From an uncultured SAR86 cluster bacterium (GTDB taxonomy: Bacteria > Pseudomonadota > Gammaproteobacteria > Magnimaribacterales > Magnimaribacteraceae), in the NCBI GenBank assembly GCA_902517565.1, contig CABYCU010000001.1:186001-250000 (forward strand): DNA of 64,000 bases, written 5' to 3'. Position 1 is the stretch's first letter, and every line of letters starts with the position of its first letter. Position numbers and translations under genes: made by a program. Of the stretch, positions 20,027 through 30,171 are shown in pieces. The notes beneath the pieces are model-generated. The model worked only from the letters and a program-made list of their open reading frames with translations, did no database searches and had not been told where the DNA came from.

Positions 20027-20623
20027 CTAGTATAAACCATGAACAAAACTTGAAAGAGCATCAATTTCCACGTCGTCTAACTTGTAAGCTATTGCGGCCA
20101 TAATTTTTGAAGGATCTTCGTTAATTCTTTCTCCAGATCTGTAGTCTTTTAATGCTTTAGCCACATATTCAGGCTGCTGACCGCTTAATAGAGGGTAAGC
20201 TGCAGGTGCATTACCTAATCCTCTTGGAGAATGACAAGCAGAGCATGCTGGAACTCCTTTTTCAAGGTTTCCTGCATAATATAACTTTCTGCCTAGATCA
20301 ACTTTTGACTCATCAACAATACCTACAGTATTAGTTTTAGATTCATAAAACGCGGCTATGTCTTGAAGATCAGAATCATCTAAATTATCTAGGATTCCAA
20401 TCATGGAGGCTATTTCCCTATCTCCTGACTTAACTAACCTTAATTGTTTAAGAAGATAATTCTTGTTTTGACCGGCTAAGGATGGCCATATACCGACTAA
20501 ACTATTTCCATCAGCGCCATGACAACCAGCGCATACAGCTACTTTATCTTTTCCGGAATTTGGATCGCCTGCCCCTAAAAAAACTATAGCTGATGTTAAT
20601 AATATAAGATTTTTTAGTTTCAT
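20027..20623 (-). CDS. Cytochrome c4 (di-heme)
   Basis: Two CxxCH motifs CAGCHG and CSACHS; signal peptide. Confidence 0.92.
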   Translation of the reverse strand: MKLKNLILLTSAIVFLGAGDPNSGKDKVAVCAGCHGADGNSLVGIWPSLAGQNKNYLLKQLRLVKSGDREIASMIGILDNLDDSDLQDIAAFYESKTNTVGIVDESKVDLGRKLYYAGNLEKGVPACSACHSPRGLGNAPAAYPLLSGQQPEYVAKALKDYRSGERINEDPSKIMAAIAYKLDDVEIDALSSFVHGLY

Positions 20624-20704
20624 TTAAGAATCTATCTTTAAATATGATGTGACGCGCCGACATTATATACTAACCCCTCTGGCGTTACTAAATTTATAGG
20701 TCAA

Positions 20705-21304
20705 ATGGATAATACATATTTCAATAATGCTAAATTCGCTGGAAGTTACCCTGAAAGCAAAGATTTACCATCAGATGAAGGTTCTGAAATTGCCTTCTGC
20801 GGCAGATCTAATTGCGGAAAGTCTAGTGTACTTAATGCCCTAACAAATAATAAAAAGCTTGCTAAAACTAGTAAAACGCCAGGTAGAACTCAGGCAATAA
20901 ATGTTTTTGAAATAAGTGCCGATAGTCAATTTAAGATTATTGATTTACCAGGATACGGATATGCAAAAGTGTCGAAGAAAATGCGATCGCTATGGGGAAA
21001 AGAAATTGATGCATATTTAACTACTAGAGAGTGTCTCAAAGCTATATGCATAATAATGGACATAAGGCATCCATTTAAAGAAGACGATTTAAATTTAATA
21101 GACTGGTGCGAGAGTAAAGATTTACCTATGATTTTATTGCTCAATAAATCAGATAAATTATCAAATAATAAAGTCTCACAAGCAGTTCTTAATGCTCAAA
21201 AAGATATGCATAGACTTACTACTAAACATTATATTATTGCAACGTCTGCTACTGAGAAAACTGGAATCTCCTCTCTTCTAAGGCAAATTCAAGAACTTAA
21301 TTAA
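20705..21304 (+). CDS. engB: Ribosome biogenesis GTPase YihA/EngB
   Basis: GRSNCGKSSVLN, TPGRTQ, DLPGYGYA, NKSDK. Confidence 0.95.
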   Translation: MDNTYFNNAKFAGSYPESKDLPSDEGSEIAFCGRSNCGKSSVLNALTNNKKLAKTSKTPGRTQAINVFEISADSQFKIIDLPGYGYAKVSKKMRSLWGKEIDAYLTTRECLKAICIIMDIRHPFKEDDLNLIDWCESKDLPMILLLNKSDKLSNNKVSQAVLNAQKDMHRLTTKHYIIATSATEKTGISSLLRQIQELN

Positions 21305-21342
21305 AAAAGCTCCAAGCATTTGGGGTTGCTTGAAGCTTTATT
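21303..21342 (+). terminator. Possible intrinsic terminator after engB
   Basis: AAGCTCCAAGC (21307-21317) pairs with GCTTGAAGCTT (21328-21338) with one mismatch, followed by a weak TTATT tract. Confidence 0.4.
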
Positions 21343-21450
21343 GAAAGGTGGGGTTATTTACCCTACTTTCATTCAGACATTAACAATTACAGATAGTTCA
21401 AACTTTATTTTATTTTTAACTTTTTTGTAGGGTAAAATCACCTAAAGGAA

Positions 21451-22281
21451 ATTGAAATCAGCAAAACAAGATCAAATATAATTAAAAGACTAAGCTCTCT
21501 GCTTACACTAGGTGCAAACGAAAGAACTAAAGTAAAAACTTATGCGAGACTCGCAGAATCTTTCAAAGAAACGCATTCAATAGATACTGATCGAGGTCGA
21601 CTACAATTCAGAGTTGATTCTCCAGGATCAGTTCCTCAAGACCCAAAATCTGTTCGCAGTGAGCCCGAAACTTTTGAATGGATAAGAAAAGTCTTAAAAT
21701 CTGAAGATGTTCTATGGGATATAGGAGCAAATATAGGCGTCTTTAGTTTGTACGCAGCTTTAAATAAAGAAAATAAGGTATTGTCACTTGAACCTTCAGC
21801 AGAATCCTACGCAACTCTAAATGGAAACATCAGACTAAATGGATTAGATGAATATATACAGGCGCTCTGTTTAGCGGGCGGCAAAGAAACAAATTTACTC
21901 GATCTATTTATGAAAGATACAAGTGCAGGGGCTTCACATAACAGCATCGGATCAAGTAAAAACCAATTTGGAGAGTTCGATGTTAATGGTTATCAATCAG
22001 TTATTGCTATCAAACTTGATGATTTAGATGAAATTAAAGGTGTTTTGTCGCCTAATCATATAAAACTAGACGTGGATGGAAAGGAGCTAGAAATACTTCA
22101 AGGGGCAAGAAGTGTATTGTCTAAAGTGGATAGTATTCTTATAGAAATAGAGGGCATTAATCTAAATGAAAATCTAGTTCTTATTGAGGAAATTATTTCC
22201 AATTCCGGACTAGAGGAGGATATTGATTGGAGAAATAAAGGGTCAGGAAGAAACAGGCTGTACTGGAGAAATAAAACTTAA
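21451..22281 (+). CDS. FkbM-family SAM-dependent methyltransferase; start codon unresolved (frame open from 21436)
   Basis: In-frame translation upstream of the ORF-track TTG gives ...SVRSEPETFEWIRKVLKSEDVLWDIGANIGVFSLYAALNK..., i.e. SAM motif I spans the annotated start. The ORF overlaps the polA ATG by 1 nt (TAATG). Confidence 0.75.
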   Translation: MEISKTRSNIIKRLSSLLTLGANERTKVKTYARLAESFKETHSIDTDRGRLQFRVDSPGSVPQDPKSVRSEPETFEWIRKVLKSEDVLWDIGANIGVFSLYAALNKENKVLSLEPSAESYATLNGNIRLNGLDEYIQALCLAGGKETNLLDLFMKDTSAGASHNSIGSSKNQFGEFDVNGYQSVIAIKLDDLDEIKGVLSPNHIKLDVDGKELEILQGARSVLSKVDSILIEIEGINLNENLVLIEEIISNSGLEEDIDWRNKGSGRNRLYWRNKT

Positions 22282-24965
22282 TGAGCGAAGATAAAGACCC
22301 AATAATTCTAGTTGATGGTTCGTCTTATTTGTACAGGGCTTATCATGCTCTACCTCCATTAACCACAAGCAAAGATCAGCCTACTGGAGCTATTAAGGGT
22401 GTCATAAGTATGATCAAAAGGATTCGTATTGATCATCCGGATAGTCCTTTAGCTGTAGTTTTTGATGCGAAGGGAAAAACTTTTAGAAATGACATGTATT
22501 CAGACTACAAGGCCAATAGGCCTCCGATGCCCGAAGATTTAGTCCAACAAATTGAACCCATCCATCGCATCATTTCACTTATGGGCATAAAGCTAATTAT
22601 GATCACAGGTGTTGAGGCAGATGATGTTATTGGAACATTAGCAGAGCAAGCTAGGGGAAAAAAATTAAACACGGTCATCTCTACGGGCGATAAAGATATG
22701 ACTCAACTTGTTTGTGAAAATGTCAGTGTAGTAAACACTATGTCGGGTGAGTTATTGGATGAAAATGGAGTGTTAAAAAAGTTTGGTGTTGGGCCCGAGC
22801 TCATAACAGACTATTTAGCCCTTATAGGAGATAAATCAGATAACGTACCAGGTGTTGATAAGGTAGGGCCAAAAACCGCGGTTAAATGGCTTAAGGAATA
22901 CCATAATATCGAGGGAATAAAAGAAAATGCTGAATCTATTGGAGGAAAGGTAGGAGAAAACTTAAGGTCTTCGATAGAAATGCTTGATCTAGCCCAGGCA
23001 CTCGTAACAATAAAAACTGATGTCGATCTGGAAGTTGGGATAGAGGACCTTGCAGTTACTGATGCCAATCAAGAAGAACTCAGTAAATTGTATGAGGAGT
23101 TAGAATTTAATTCATGGCTACAAGAGGCACCACAAAAGAAACCTACAAAAACTAAAATTAATAGCTCTTATGTTTGTATTTCTTCAGAAGAAAAACTGAA
23201 TAAGGTAATAAAGCAAGCCATGAAGTCCAAAGTGGTAGCGGTTGATACTGAGACAACGGGTCTGGATTATATGGATACTGACTTAGTGGGTGTTTCTCTA
23301 AGTTTTAAGCCCGGTGAAGCTTACTATATTCCCCTACAACATAAAGATGAGTCGGTAGCTCAGCTTGAATTAAATCTTGTCCTTGAAGAGCTCAAGCCTT
23401 TACTGGAGAGCTCTGAAAATAAAATCATAGGACAGAATATAAAATTTGATAGGAATGTTTTAGCAAAGTATGGGATAGATATTACTTCTATAAAAAATGA
23501 CACGATGATGATGAGTTATGTACTTGATGCATCTGCAACAAGACACAACCTAGATGCATTGTCTTCATATTATTTAAATTACAAAACATCAACGTTTGAG
23601 GAAGTAGCTGGGAAAGGTGTTAAGCAAGTAACCTTTGATCAAGTGCCGATTGATGTTGCTACGCATTACGCAGCAGAAGATGCTGATATAACTCTTAGAC
23701 TATATGAAGAACTAAATCCCAAACTAGAAAAAGAGAATTCTTTAAAAAGGCTTAATGATGAAATCGAAATACCTCTAATAGAAGTTCTTTCAGATATGGA
23801 ACGAAATGGAGCTATTCTAAATTCTAAAATTCTAAATTCTCAATCGAAAGATCTGGCTAATAGAATTAAAAAGTTAGAGAAGAAAGCCTATGAAATAGCC
23901 GGTGAAGAATTTAATCTGGGTTCGACCAAGCAGCTGAGAGAAATATTCTTTGAAAAACTTAATTATAGAGTTATCAAGAAGACTCCAGGAGGACAGCCTT
24001 CAACAGATGAAAAGGTGCTTGCTGAACTAGCAGAAGAATATGAACTACCAAAAGTTCTGTTAGAGCACAGAACATTGAGCAAACTTAAATCAACTTATAC
24101 AGATAAACTGCCTAACCAAATTTCTTACTCAACTGGGAAAGTCCATACTTCTTTTCATCAGGCTGTAACTACAACCGGCAGATTATCTTCTTCAGATCCG
24201 AATTTACAAAATATACCCATAAGAACTGAAGATGGAAGAAGGATCAGACAAGCTTTTGAGCCGTCCCCAGGTCATAGTTTTATTTCTGCAGACTATTCCC
24301 AGATAGAGCTTCGTGTGATGGCGCACATGTCAAAAGATACTGGACTTTTAAAAGCCTTTCAAGACGGAGAAGATGTACATAGTAAAACTGCTAGTGAAGT
24401 TTTCAATGTTGAATTAGATGAAGTTACAGCAGATCTTAGAAGAAATGCTAAAGCTATTAATTTCGGATTAATATACGGAATCTCTGCTTTTGGTTTGGGT
24501 AAACAATTAGGAATTTCCAGAAACTTGGCTGCCGAGTATATGGCCTTATACTTTGAGAAATATCCTGGCGTGAAAGAGTACATGGAATCAACTAAAGAAT
24601 TAGCTAGTCAAAAAGGATATGTAGAGACTTTATTTGGAAGAAGACTTTACCTAAGAGACATTAATGCAACTAATGCAATGAGAAGGCAAGCGTCCGAGAG
24701 GGTGGCAATAAATGCGCCCGTTCAAGGAACGGCTGCTGACATTATGAAAATAGCCATGATAGAGATGCATAGGTCAATCAAGGAAGAGCAAATTGAAGCG
24801 AAGCTGATACTTCAGGTTCATGATGAACTAATACTGGATACTCCAAAGAATGAAATAGACGATGTTATAAGCCTCATTACCAGCTCAATGATGGGGGCCG
24901 CTGATTTAGATGTACCGTTAGAAATAGATGTTGGGGTTGGAGATAATTGGGACCAAGCTCACTGA
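22281..24965 (+). CDS. polA: DNA polymerase I
   Basis: 5'-3' exo domain (VDGSSYLYRAYHAL, GDKSDNVPGV), 3'-5' exo VAVDTETTGLD, polymerase motifs SADYSQIELR, RRNAKAINFGLIYG, VHDELI. Confidence 0.97.
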   Translation: MSEDKDPIILVDGSSYLYRAYHALPPLTTSKDQPTGAIKGVISMIKRIRIDHPDSPLAVVFDAKGKTFRNDMYSDYKANRPPMPEDLVQQIEPIHRIISLMGIKLIMITGVEADDVIGTLAEQARGKKLNTVISTGDKDMTQLVCENVSVVNTMSGELLDENGVLKKFGVGPELITDYLALIGDKSDNVPGVDKVGPKTAVKWLKEYHNIEGIKENAESIGGKVGENLRSSIEMLDLAQALVTIKTDVDLEVGIEDLAVTDANQEELSKLYEELEFNSWLQEAPQKKPTKTKINSSYVCISSEEKLNKVIKQAMKSKVVAVDTETTGLDYMDTDLVGVSLSFKPGEAYYIPLQHKDESVAQLELNLVLEELKPLLESSENKIIGQNIKFDRNVLAKYGIDITSIKNDTMMMSYVLDASATRHNLDALSSYYLNYKTSTFEEVAGKGVKQVTFDQVPIDVATHYAAEDADITLRLYEELNPKLEKENSLKRLNDEIEIPLIEVLSDMERNGAILNSKILNSQSKDLANRIKKLEKKAYEIAGEEFNLGSTKQLREIFFEKLNYRVIKKTPGGQPSTDEKVLAELAEEYELPKVLLEHRTLSKLKSTYTDKLPNQISYSTGKVHTSFHQAVTTTGRLSSSDPNLQNIPIRTEDGRRIRQAFEPSPGHSFISADYSQIELRVMAHMSKDTGLLKAFQDGEDVHSKTASEVFNVELDEVTADLRRNAKAINFGLIYGISAFGLGKQLGISRNLAAEYMALYFEKYPGVKEYMESTKELASQKGYVETLFGRRLYLRDINATNAMRRQASERVAINAPVQGTAADIMKIAMIEMHRSIKEEQIEAKLILQVHDELILDTPKNEIDDVISLITSSMMGAADLDVPLEIDVGVGDNWDQAH

Positions 24966-25483
24966 TGGAAATTATCATTAAAGATCCTCGGAGAACCTTC
25001 TTAATGCTTTTGCTTGCATCAATAGGCATGATTGTAATTGCATTATTTATGGAGCATTTTCTTGAATTAAAGCCTTGTATTCTTTGTTACATGCAAAGAG
25101 GTGCAGTAATAATTATTGGTATTTTGGCAGCTTTAGGGTTACTAATTAATCCTGATAAATTGCGAACATATAGGTTCCTAATATCTTCGATATTTCTGTC
25201 CGCAATTGCTGGTGTGCTTCTGTCCATAAGGCAGCTATATTTACAAAGCTTGCCAGCTGATCTGGTTCCAAGTTGTATGCCTGATATTGATTATCTTTTC
25301 TCAACTTTGCCTTTTTTGGAAGTAATAATCTTAGCATTCACAGGAGATGGCAATTGTGCCGAAGTTTTATGGACTTTTTTAGGTATTAGTATTCCAGGAT
25401 GGGTTCTTATAGCTCTCTTTGTTGTTATCCTCTATTGCTTGATTATTTTGAAGAGAGCCCATGAAATACATTCTCATAAATAA
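24965..25483 (+). CDS. dsbB: Disulfide bond formation protein B
   Basis: KPCILCYMQR quinone/DsbA Cys pair, multiple TM segments; ATG at 24965 overlaps the polA stop (TGATG). Confidence 0.87.
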   Translation: MEIIIKDPRRTFLMLLLASIGMIVIALFMEHFLELKPCILCYMQRGAVIIIGILAALGLLINPDKLRTYRFLISSIFLSAIAGVLLSIRQLYLQSLPADLVPSCMPDIDYLFSTLPFLEVIILAFTGDGNCAEVLWTFLGISIPGWVLIALFVVILYCLIILKRAHEIHSHK

Positions 25484-25527
25484 AATTAAATCTATATAAT
25501 AGCCGCCAATTTTAAAAGGATTCTTAA

Positions 25528-27057
25528 ATGCCATCTATTTATGAAAATTTAACCGTTGAAGAGTTAATCAGTTCAGCCTTAGAGCGAAACGAAGGTGAGA
25601 TTTCCTCCAATGGTGCACTTTTAGTAAAGACAGGCAAGAGAACAGGTAGGAGCCCCCTTGATAGATTCATTGTAGAAGACGAATCAACCAAAGATACTGT
25701 GGACTGGGGAGAGGTAAATAGATCTTTCGATAGCCAAGCTTTTATTAATCTTTGGGAAAAAGTGGATGCTTATTTAGATGAAAGAGATACATTTGTATCT
25801 TCTCTTCATGTAGGAGAACATCTAGATTATTACGTGCCTGTCAAAATAAGAACGGAATGGGCTTGGCATAATCTCTTTGCTAAGCAGATGTTCATTAGAC
25901 CAGAGAAATTCAATCCTTTAGATAAGGATAATTGGGAAATCTTGAGTGCACCTCAGTTTGTATGTGATCCTGAAACGGACAAAACAAATAGCGATGGTGT
26001 TGTGCTTTTAGATTTTTCAAGAAAAAAAGTCCTCATAGCTGGCATGCCTTACGCGGGAGAAATAAAAAAATCAATGTTTGCAGTCCAAAATTTCTTACTT
26101 CCAGCGAAAGATGTATTACCTATGCATTGCGCATCAAATGTAGGATCGAATGGAGAAGTTTGTTTATTCTTTGGTCTCTCAGGAACTGGGAAAACTACTC
26201 TTTCTGCGGATTCAGAAAGAAATCTTATCGGAGATGATGAGCATGGGTGGGGACCAGGTACAGTTTTCAACTTTGAAGGTGGTTGCTATGCAAAATGCAT
26301 TGATCTCACTCAAAAAAATGAGCCTGTTATTTGGGATGCGATAAAAAGAGGCAGCGTTATGGAAAACGTAGTTATTGATTCTGAAACAAAAGATCCAGAT
26401 TACTCTGATTCTACCTTAACCGAAAATACTCGAGTGGTTTATCCCAGAGAACACATTGAAAAAAGGGCTCATGAAAATGCAGCTGGAGAGCCAAACGCAG
26501 TTATCTTTCTTACTTGTGATCTGTCGGGAATCATTCCTCCAGTTTCTATCCTAAGTAAGGAAGCTGCGGCTTATCACTTCCTAAGTGGTTATACAGCAGC
26601 TATAGGTTCAACGGAAGTAGGTTCAACGGAAGCATTTAAGACAACTTTCTCAACATGTTATGGGGCTCCATTCTTTCCAAGGGAAGCAGGGGTTTATGCC
26701 GACTTGCTCATGAAGAGAGTAGAAGAATTCGATAGTAAAGTTTATCTTGTTAATACTGGTTGGACTGGAGGACCTTACGGGATAGGAGAAAGATTTGATA
26801 TTCCAGTTACTAGAGCCGTAATTTCTGCAATACAGTCGGGTGCTCTTATTGGAGCAGAAACCGAAACAATTGAAGGAATGAACTTAGAAGTTCCTTTAAA
26901 TATTGATGGCGTTGATAGTAATTTATTAAACCCAATTAAAAACTGGGCGGACCCTTCTGCTTACGAAGAATATGAAAATAAATTAGTCAGTCAGTTTAAA
27001 GAAAACTTCAATAAGTTTAATGTATCCGAATCTATTGTTAAGGCCGGACCGAGGTAA
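25528..27057 (+). CDS. pckA: Phosphoenolpyruvate carboxykinase (ATP)
   Basis: [32 protein letters not shown]. Confidence 0.97.
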   Translation: MPSIYENLTVEELISSALERNEGEISSNGALLVKTGKRTGRSPLDRFIVEDESTKDTVDWGEVNRSFDSQAFINLWEKVDAYLDERDTFVSSLHVGEHLDYYVPVKIRTEWAWHNLFAKQMFIRPEKFNPLDKDNWEILSAPQFVCDPETDKTNSDGVVLLDFSRKKVLIAGMPYAGEIKKSMFAVQNFLLPAKDVLPMHCASNVGSNGEVCLFFGLSGTGKTTLSADSERNLIGDDEHGWGPGTVFNFEGGCYAKCIDLTQKNEPVIWDAIKRGSVMENVVIDSETKDPDYSDSTLTENTRVVYPREHIEKRAHENAAGEPNAVIFLTCDLSGIIPPVSILSKEAAAYHFLSGYTAAIGSTEVGSTEAFKTTFSTCYGAPFFPREAGVYADLLMKRVEEFDSKVYLVNTGWTGGPYGIGERFDIPVTRAVISAIQSGALIGAETETIEGMNLEVPLNIDGVDSNLLNPIKNWADPSAYEEYENKLVSQFKENFNKFNVSESIVKAGPR

Positions 27058-27063
27058 AAAACA

Positions 27064-28623
27064 ATGATTAGATTTTCTTTAGATGAAATAAAGAAATCAC
27101 AAGCAGCTTCGGAACTTAATTTCATCAACAGAGGAATTGAAAAGGAAAGCCTAAGAATAGATTCATCTGGGCAAATATCTCAACAAGTGCATCCGAACGG
27201 TCTTGGAGCAGCTTTAACAAATCCCTATATAACAACTGATTTCTCCGAAGCTTTATTGGAACTGGTTACTCCCACATTTACTAGCGCATCGGATTGTTTA
27301 AAATTTCTGAGTGACCTCCATATTTTTGTAAACCAAAACCTAGAGGAAGAATCTCTGTGGCCGTTAAGCATGCCATGCTTAATTGAATCTGAAAATGATA
27401 TACCTATCGGTTACTACGGAAAGTCTAATCAGGGAATGATGAAAACTATTTACAGAAGAGGTTTATCTAATAGATATGGTAGTACTATGCAGGCAATAGC
27501 CGGCATTCATTATAACTTCTCCTTTTCAGATAAATTCTTAAAGATATTGGCTGAAGTTAAATCGAAAAATCAAAAGGAATTAAAAAATGAAGTGTATTTG
27601 GGTATAGCTAGAAATTTTCGAAGATTCGGCTGGCTATATCTCTTGCTTTATGGTGCCTCTCCTTTGGCAAACAAATCTTTTGCAAAAGGTAGAAAGAATA
27701 ATCTAGATGGTCTCAATGCCGAAGATCTCTATAAGCAACATGCCACTTGTTTAAGAATGGGTGATTTAGGTTACATAAGCAAAGCACAAGATAAACTTAA
27801 TATTTCCTACAACTCTCTTGCTGAGTACGGCAATGATTTAAGAAATGCCCTAAAAACAACTTATAAAGATTATAAAAAGCTTGGAGAATTTGTAGATGGC
27901 GAGAGGATTCAATTAAATAACTCTATTATTCAAATAGAAAATGAATACTACAGCACCATAAGACCAAAAAGAGTTTGTCCTACTGGTGAGAGGCCAATAA
28001 ATGTATTAGAAGAAAAAGGAATAGATTATGTTGAATTGAGGTGCATAGATCTCAATCCTAATTCCTTCACAGGAATTACTGAACAACAGATATATTTTCT
28101 AGACTTATTAATTTTATATAGCTTCTTTACTGAGAGCCCAGAGATAACGGAATCAGAATCCAATGAACTCTTCAAAACACACAAAACTGTTGTAAACGAA
28201 GGAAGAATGCCCAACGCAAAGATAGAAACTCTTACCGGAGAGGTATCGATTAAAGAAGAGGCTATTAGAATATTGAAAGGAATGGAGGAGATAGCAAGCT
28301 TCATGGATGATGAGGTTTCTGTGGAAGGAAGTAACGTCTGGTCAGACAATCTAGAATACCAAAAAAAGGTTATAGAGAATTTAGAATACTCTTTAAGTGG
28401 ATCACTTCTCAAGGAGATCCAAGATAGAAACATAACCTATCAAGAATATGGAATGGAGTTATCTAATCTGCATAAAAAACAAATGAGTGACCTCTCTATG
28501 GATAACAAATATGACTTTGCTGCTATCTCTAAAGAATCTGTGGAAGCTGCTAAAAAATTAGAAAAGGATCATCGGGTAGAATTTGAAGAGTACTTAAAAG
28601 ATTTTTTAAGCAAGATTTCTTGA
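27064..28623 (+). CDS. gshA: Glutamate-cysteine ligase (E. coli GshA type)
   Basis: FINRGIEKESLRI, HPNGLGAALTNPYITTDFSEALLELVTP, YVELRCIDLNP. Confidence 0.95.
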   Translation: MIRFSLDEIKKSQAASELNFINRGIEKESLRIDSSGQISQQVHPNGLGAALTNPYITTDFSEALLELVTPTFTSASDCLKFLSDLHIFVNQNLEEESLWPLSMPCLIESENDIPIGYYGKSNQGMMKTIYRRGLSNRYGSTMQAIAGIHYNFSFSDKFLKILAEVKSKNQKELKNEVYLGIARNFRRFGWLYLLLYGASPLANKSFAKGRKNNLDGLNAEDLYKQHATCLRMGDLGYISKAQDKLNISYNSLAEYGNDLRNALKTTYKDYKKLGEFVDGERIQLNNSIIQIENEYYSTIRPKRVCPTGERPINVLEEKGIDYVELRCIDLNPNSFTGITEQQIYFLDLLILYSFFTESPEITESESNELFKTHKTVVNEGRMPNAKIETLTGEVSIKEEAIRILKGMEEIASFMDDEVSVEGSNVWSDNLEYQKKVIENLEYSLSGSLLKEIQDRNITYQEYGMELSNLHKKQMSDLSMDNKYDFAAISKESVEAAKKLEKDHRVEFEEYLKDFLSKIS

Positions 28624-28678
28624 CGTTTTGTTTTTTAACGTTAATTTAACTTCCTGAATATTTAATAAGGATCGTTAT

Positions 28679-29671
28679 ATGAAAGCATTTCTGTGTAAAG
28701 AATTTGGACCAGTTGACTCACATCAAGTTGAGGAAATAGAAGATCCAGTTGCAGGACCGGGACAAGTAGTAGTTGATATCAAAGCAACAGGTATAAGTTT
28801 TCCCGACGTACTCATAGTACAAGGCCTCTATCAATTTAAGCCTCCTTTCCCTTTCAGTCCTGGCAGCGAGATTTCTGGCGTAATATCTTCAGTAGGTGAA
28901 GGGGTCACTCTCCACAAGGAGGGTGATAGAGTTATGGGAAGTATTGGTTCAGGAGGCTTGTGCGAAAAAGGAGTGTATTCTGAGCATCAATTAATGCCCT
29001 TGCCTGAATCGATGGACTTCAATACAGCAGCAGGATTTCCGCTTAATTATGGCACTACTTATCATGCCTTCAAGCAAAGAGGTGAGTTAAAAGAAGGACA
29101 ATCTGTTTTAGTCTTAGGAGCGGGAGGTGGATTGGGAATTACAGCTATACATATAGCTAAAGCAATGGGTGCAAAAGTTATCGCTGCCGCTTCTTCGCAA
29201 GAAAAAATTGACCTGTGTAAAAAAGAAGGTGCTGATGAAGGAATCATCTACGAAAGAGATATGGATAGAGACTTGCAAAAAAAGTTTTCTGATCAAATTA
29301 AAGATGTCACCGGTGGGGGTGTAGATATGATCTATGACCTTGTAGGTGGCGACTATGCCGAACCCGCATTAAGAGCGATCGCGAGACACGGTAAATATCT
29401 AGTAATAGGCTTCACAGCAGGGATACCAAAAATGCCTTTAAATCTAACTCTGCTAAAGGAATGCCAAATAATTGGTGTTTTCTGGGGTCAATTTGCTGGT
29501 CTTGATCAGGCTGAAAATCAACAAAACTTTAAAGAGCTATTTGAGCTCCATGCAAAAGGGGAAATCAATCCATTTGTTACAGAAACCTTTTCTCTTGAAG
29601 AGTCTGCTAAAGCGATCAAAACCCTTGAAGACAGGAAGGTTCTAGGAAAAGTTGTTGTCAGTATGGAGTAA
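28679..29671 (+). CDS. NADPH:quinone oxidoreductase / zinc-binding dehydrogenase family
   Basis: MDR fold: GPGQVVVDIKATGISFPDVLI, VLGAGGGLGITAIHIAKAMGAKVIAAAS, DLVGG. Confidence 0.92.
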   Translation: MKAFLCKEFGPVDSHQVEEIEDPVAGPGQVVVDIKATGISFPDVLIVQGLYQFKPPFPFSPGSEISGVISSVGEGVTLHKEGDRVMGSIGSGGLCEKGVYSEHQLMPLPESMDFNTAAGFPLNYGTTYHAFKQRGELKEGQSVLVLGAGGGLGITAIHIAKAMGAKVIAAASSQEKIDLCKKEGADEGIIYERDMDRDLQKKFSDQIKDVTGGGVDMIYDLVGGDYAEPALRAIARHGKYLVIGFTAGIPKMPLNLTLLKECQIIGVFWGQFAGLDQAENQQNFKELFELHAKGEINPFVTETFSLEESAKAIKTLEDRKVLGKVVVSME

Positions 29672-29683
29672 GAAAATTAAAGG

Positions 29684-30124
29684 ATGAAGAGAATAACTCT
29701 TCTAGGGCTTTTCCTGATGTCCTTTCAGGTACTTGCCGTGAATGAAAAAGATGACTTTGTTTATGACCTCTCTCTAGCAACTCAAGGAGTATCTGTCTCT
29801 CAGTACAACACCGGAGTCAATTACTCTATTGGAAGAGGGATAACCAAAGATCTAGAGAAGGCAATGTATTGGTATCAAAGAGCATCTGAACAAGGTCACT
29901 CTAAAGCACCTTTCAATATAGCCATTTTTTATAGTGATGGGATTGATATAGATCCTGATAGTCAGCTGGCTCTAAAATATTTTTTGATAGCCGAGGAAAG
30001 AGGCAATTTATCGGCAAAAAATTTCTTAAATAAATTAAGGCAATATGAAGAAATGCAAATGGAAGACGCCTTAATAAAGCTTTGCTGTCCTGACCCGTTA
30101 AGTCATTCAATGATAAAGAATTAA
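29684..30124 (+). CDS. Sel1-repeat (TPR-like) secreted protein
   Basis: Signal peptide; GITKDLEKAMYWYQRASEQGHSKAPFNIAIFYSDGIDIDPDSQLALKYF. Confidence 0.8.
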   Translation: MKRITLLGLFLMSFQVLAVNEKDDFVYDLSLATQGVSVSQYNTGVNYSIGRGITKDLEKAMYWYQRASEQGHSKAPFNIAIFYSDGIDIDPDSQLALKYFLIAEERGNLSAKNFLNKLRQYEEMQMEDALIKLCCPDPLSHSMIKN

Positions 30125-30171
30125 TAGAAGATTCTATATAAAAGCTTATAATCGCGGCTTTCTCTAAATCC

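Noticed and set aside
28026-28433. 135-aa antisense ORF inside gshA (and similar long antisense ORFs at 34163-34582, 50531-50866, 11811-12119)
   Set aside because: They lie fully antisense to well-supported genes and have no recognisable domain; they look like composition-driven shadows.
28618-28650. TTGACGTT...AACGTTAA hairpin after gshA as a terminator
   Set aside because: The stem is AT-rich and weak with a long T-filled loop and no proper downstream U-tract; unsupported by eye.
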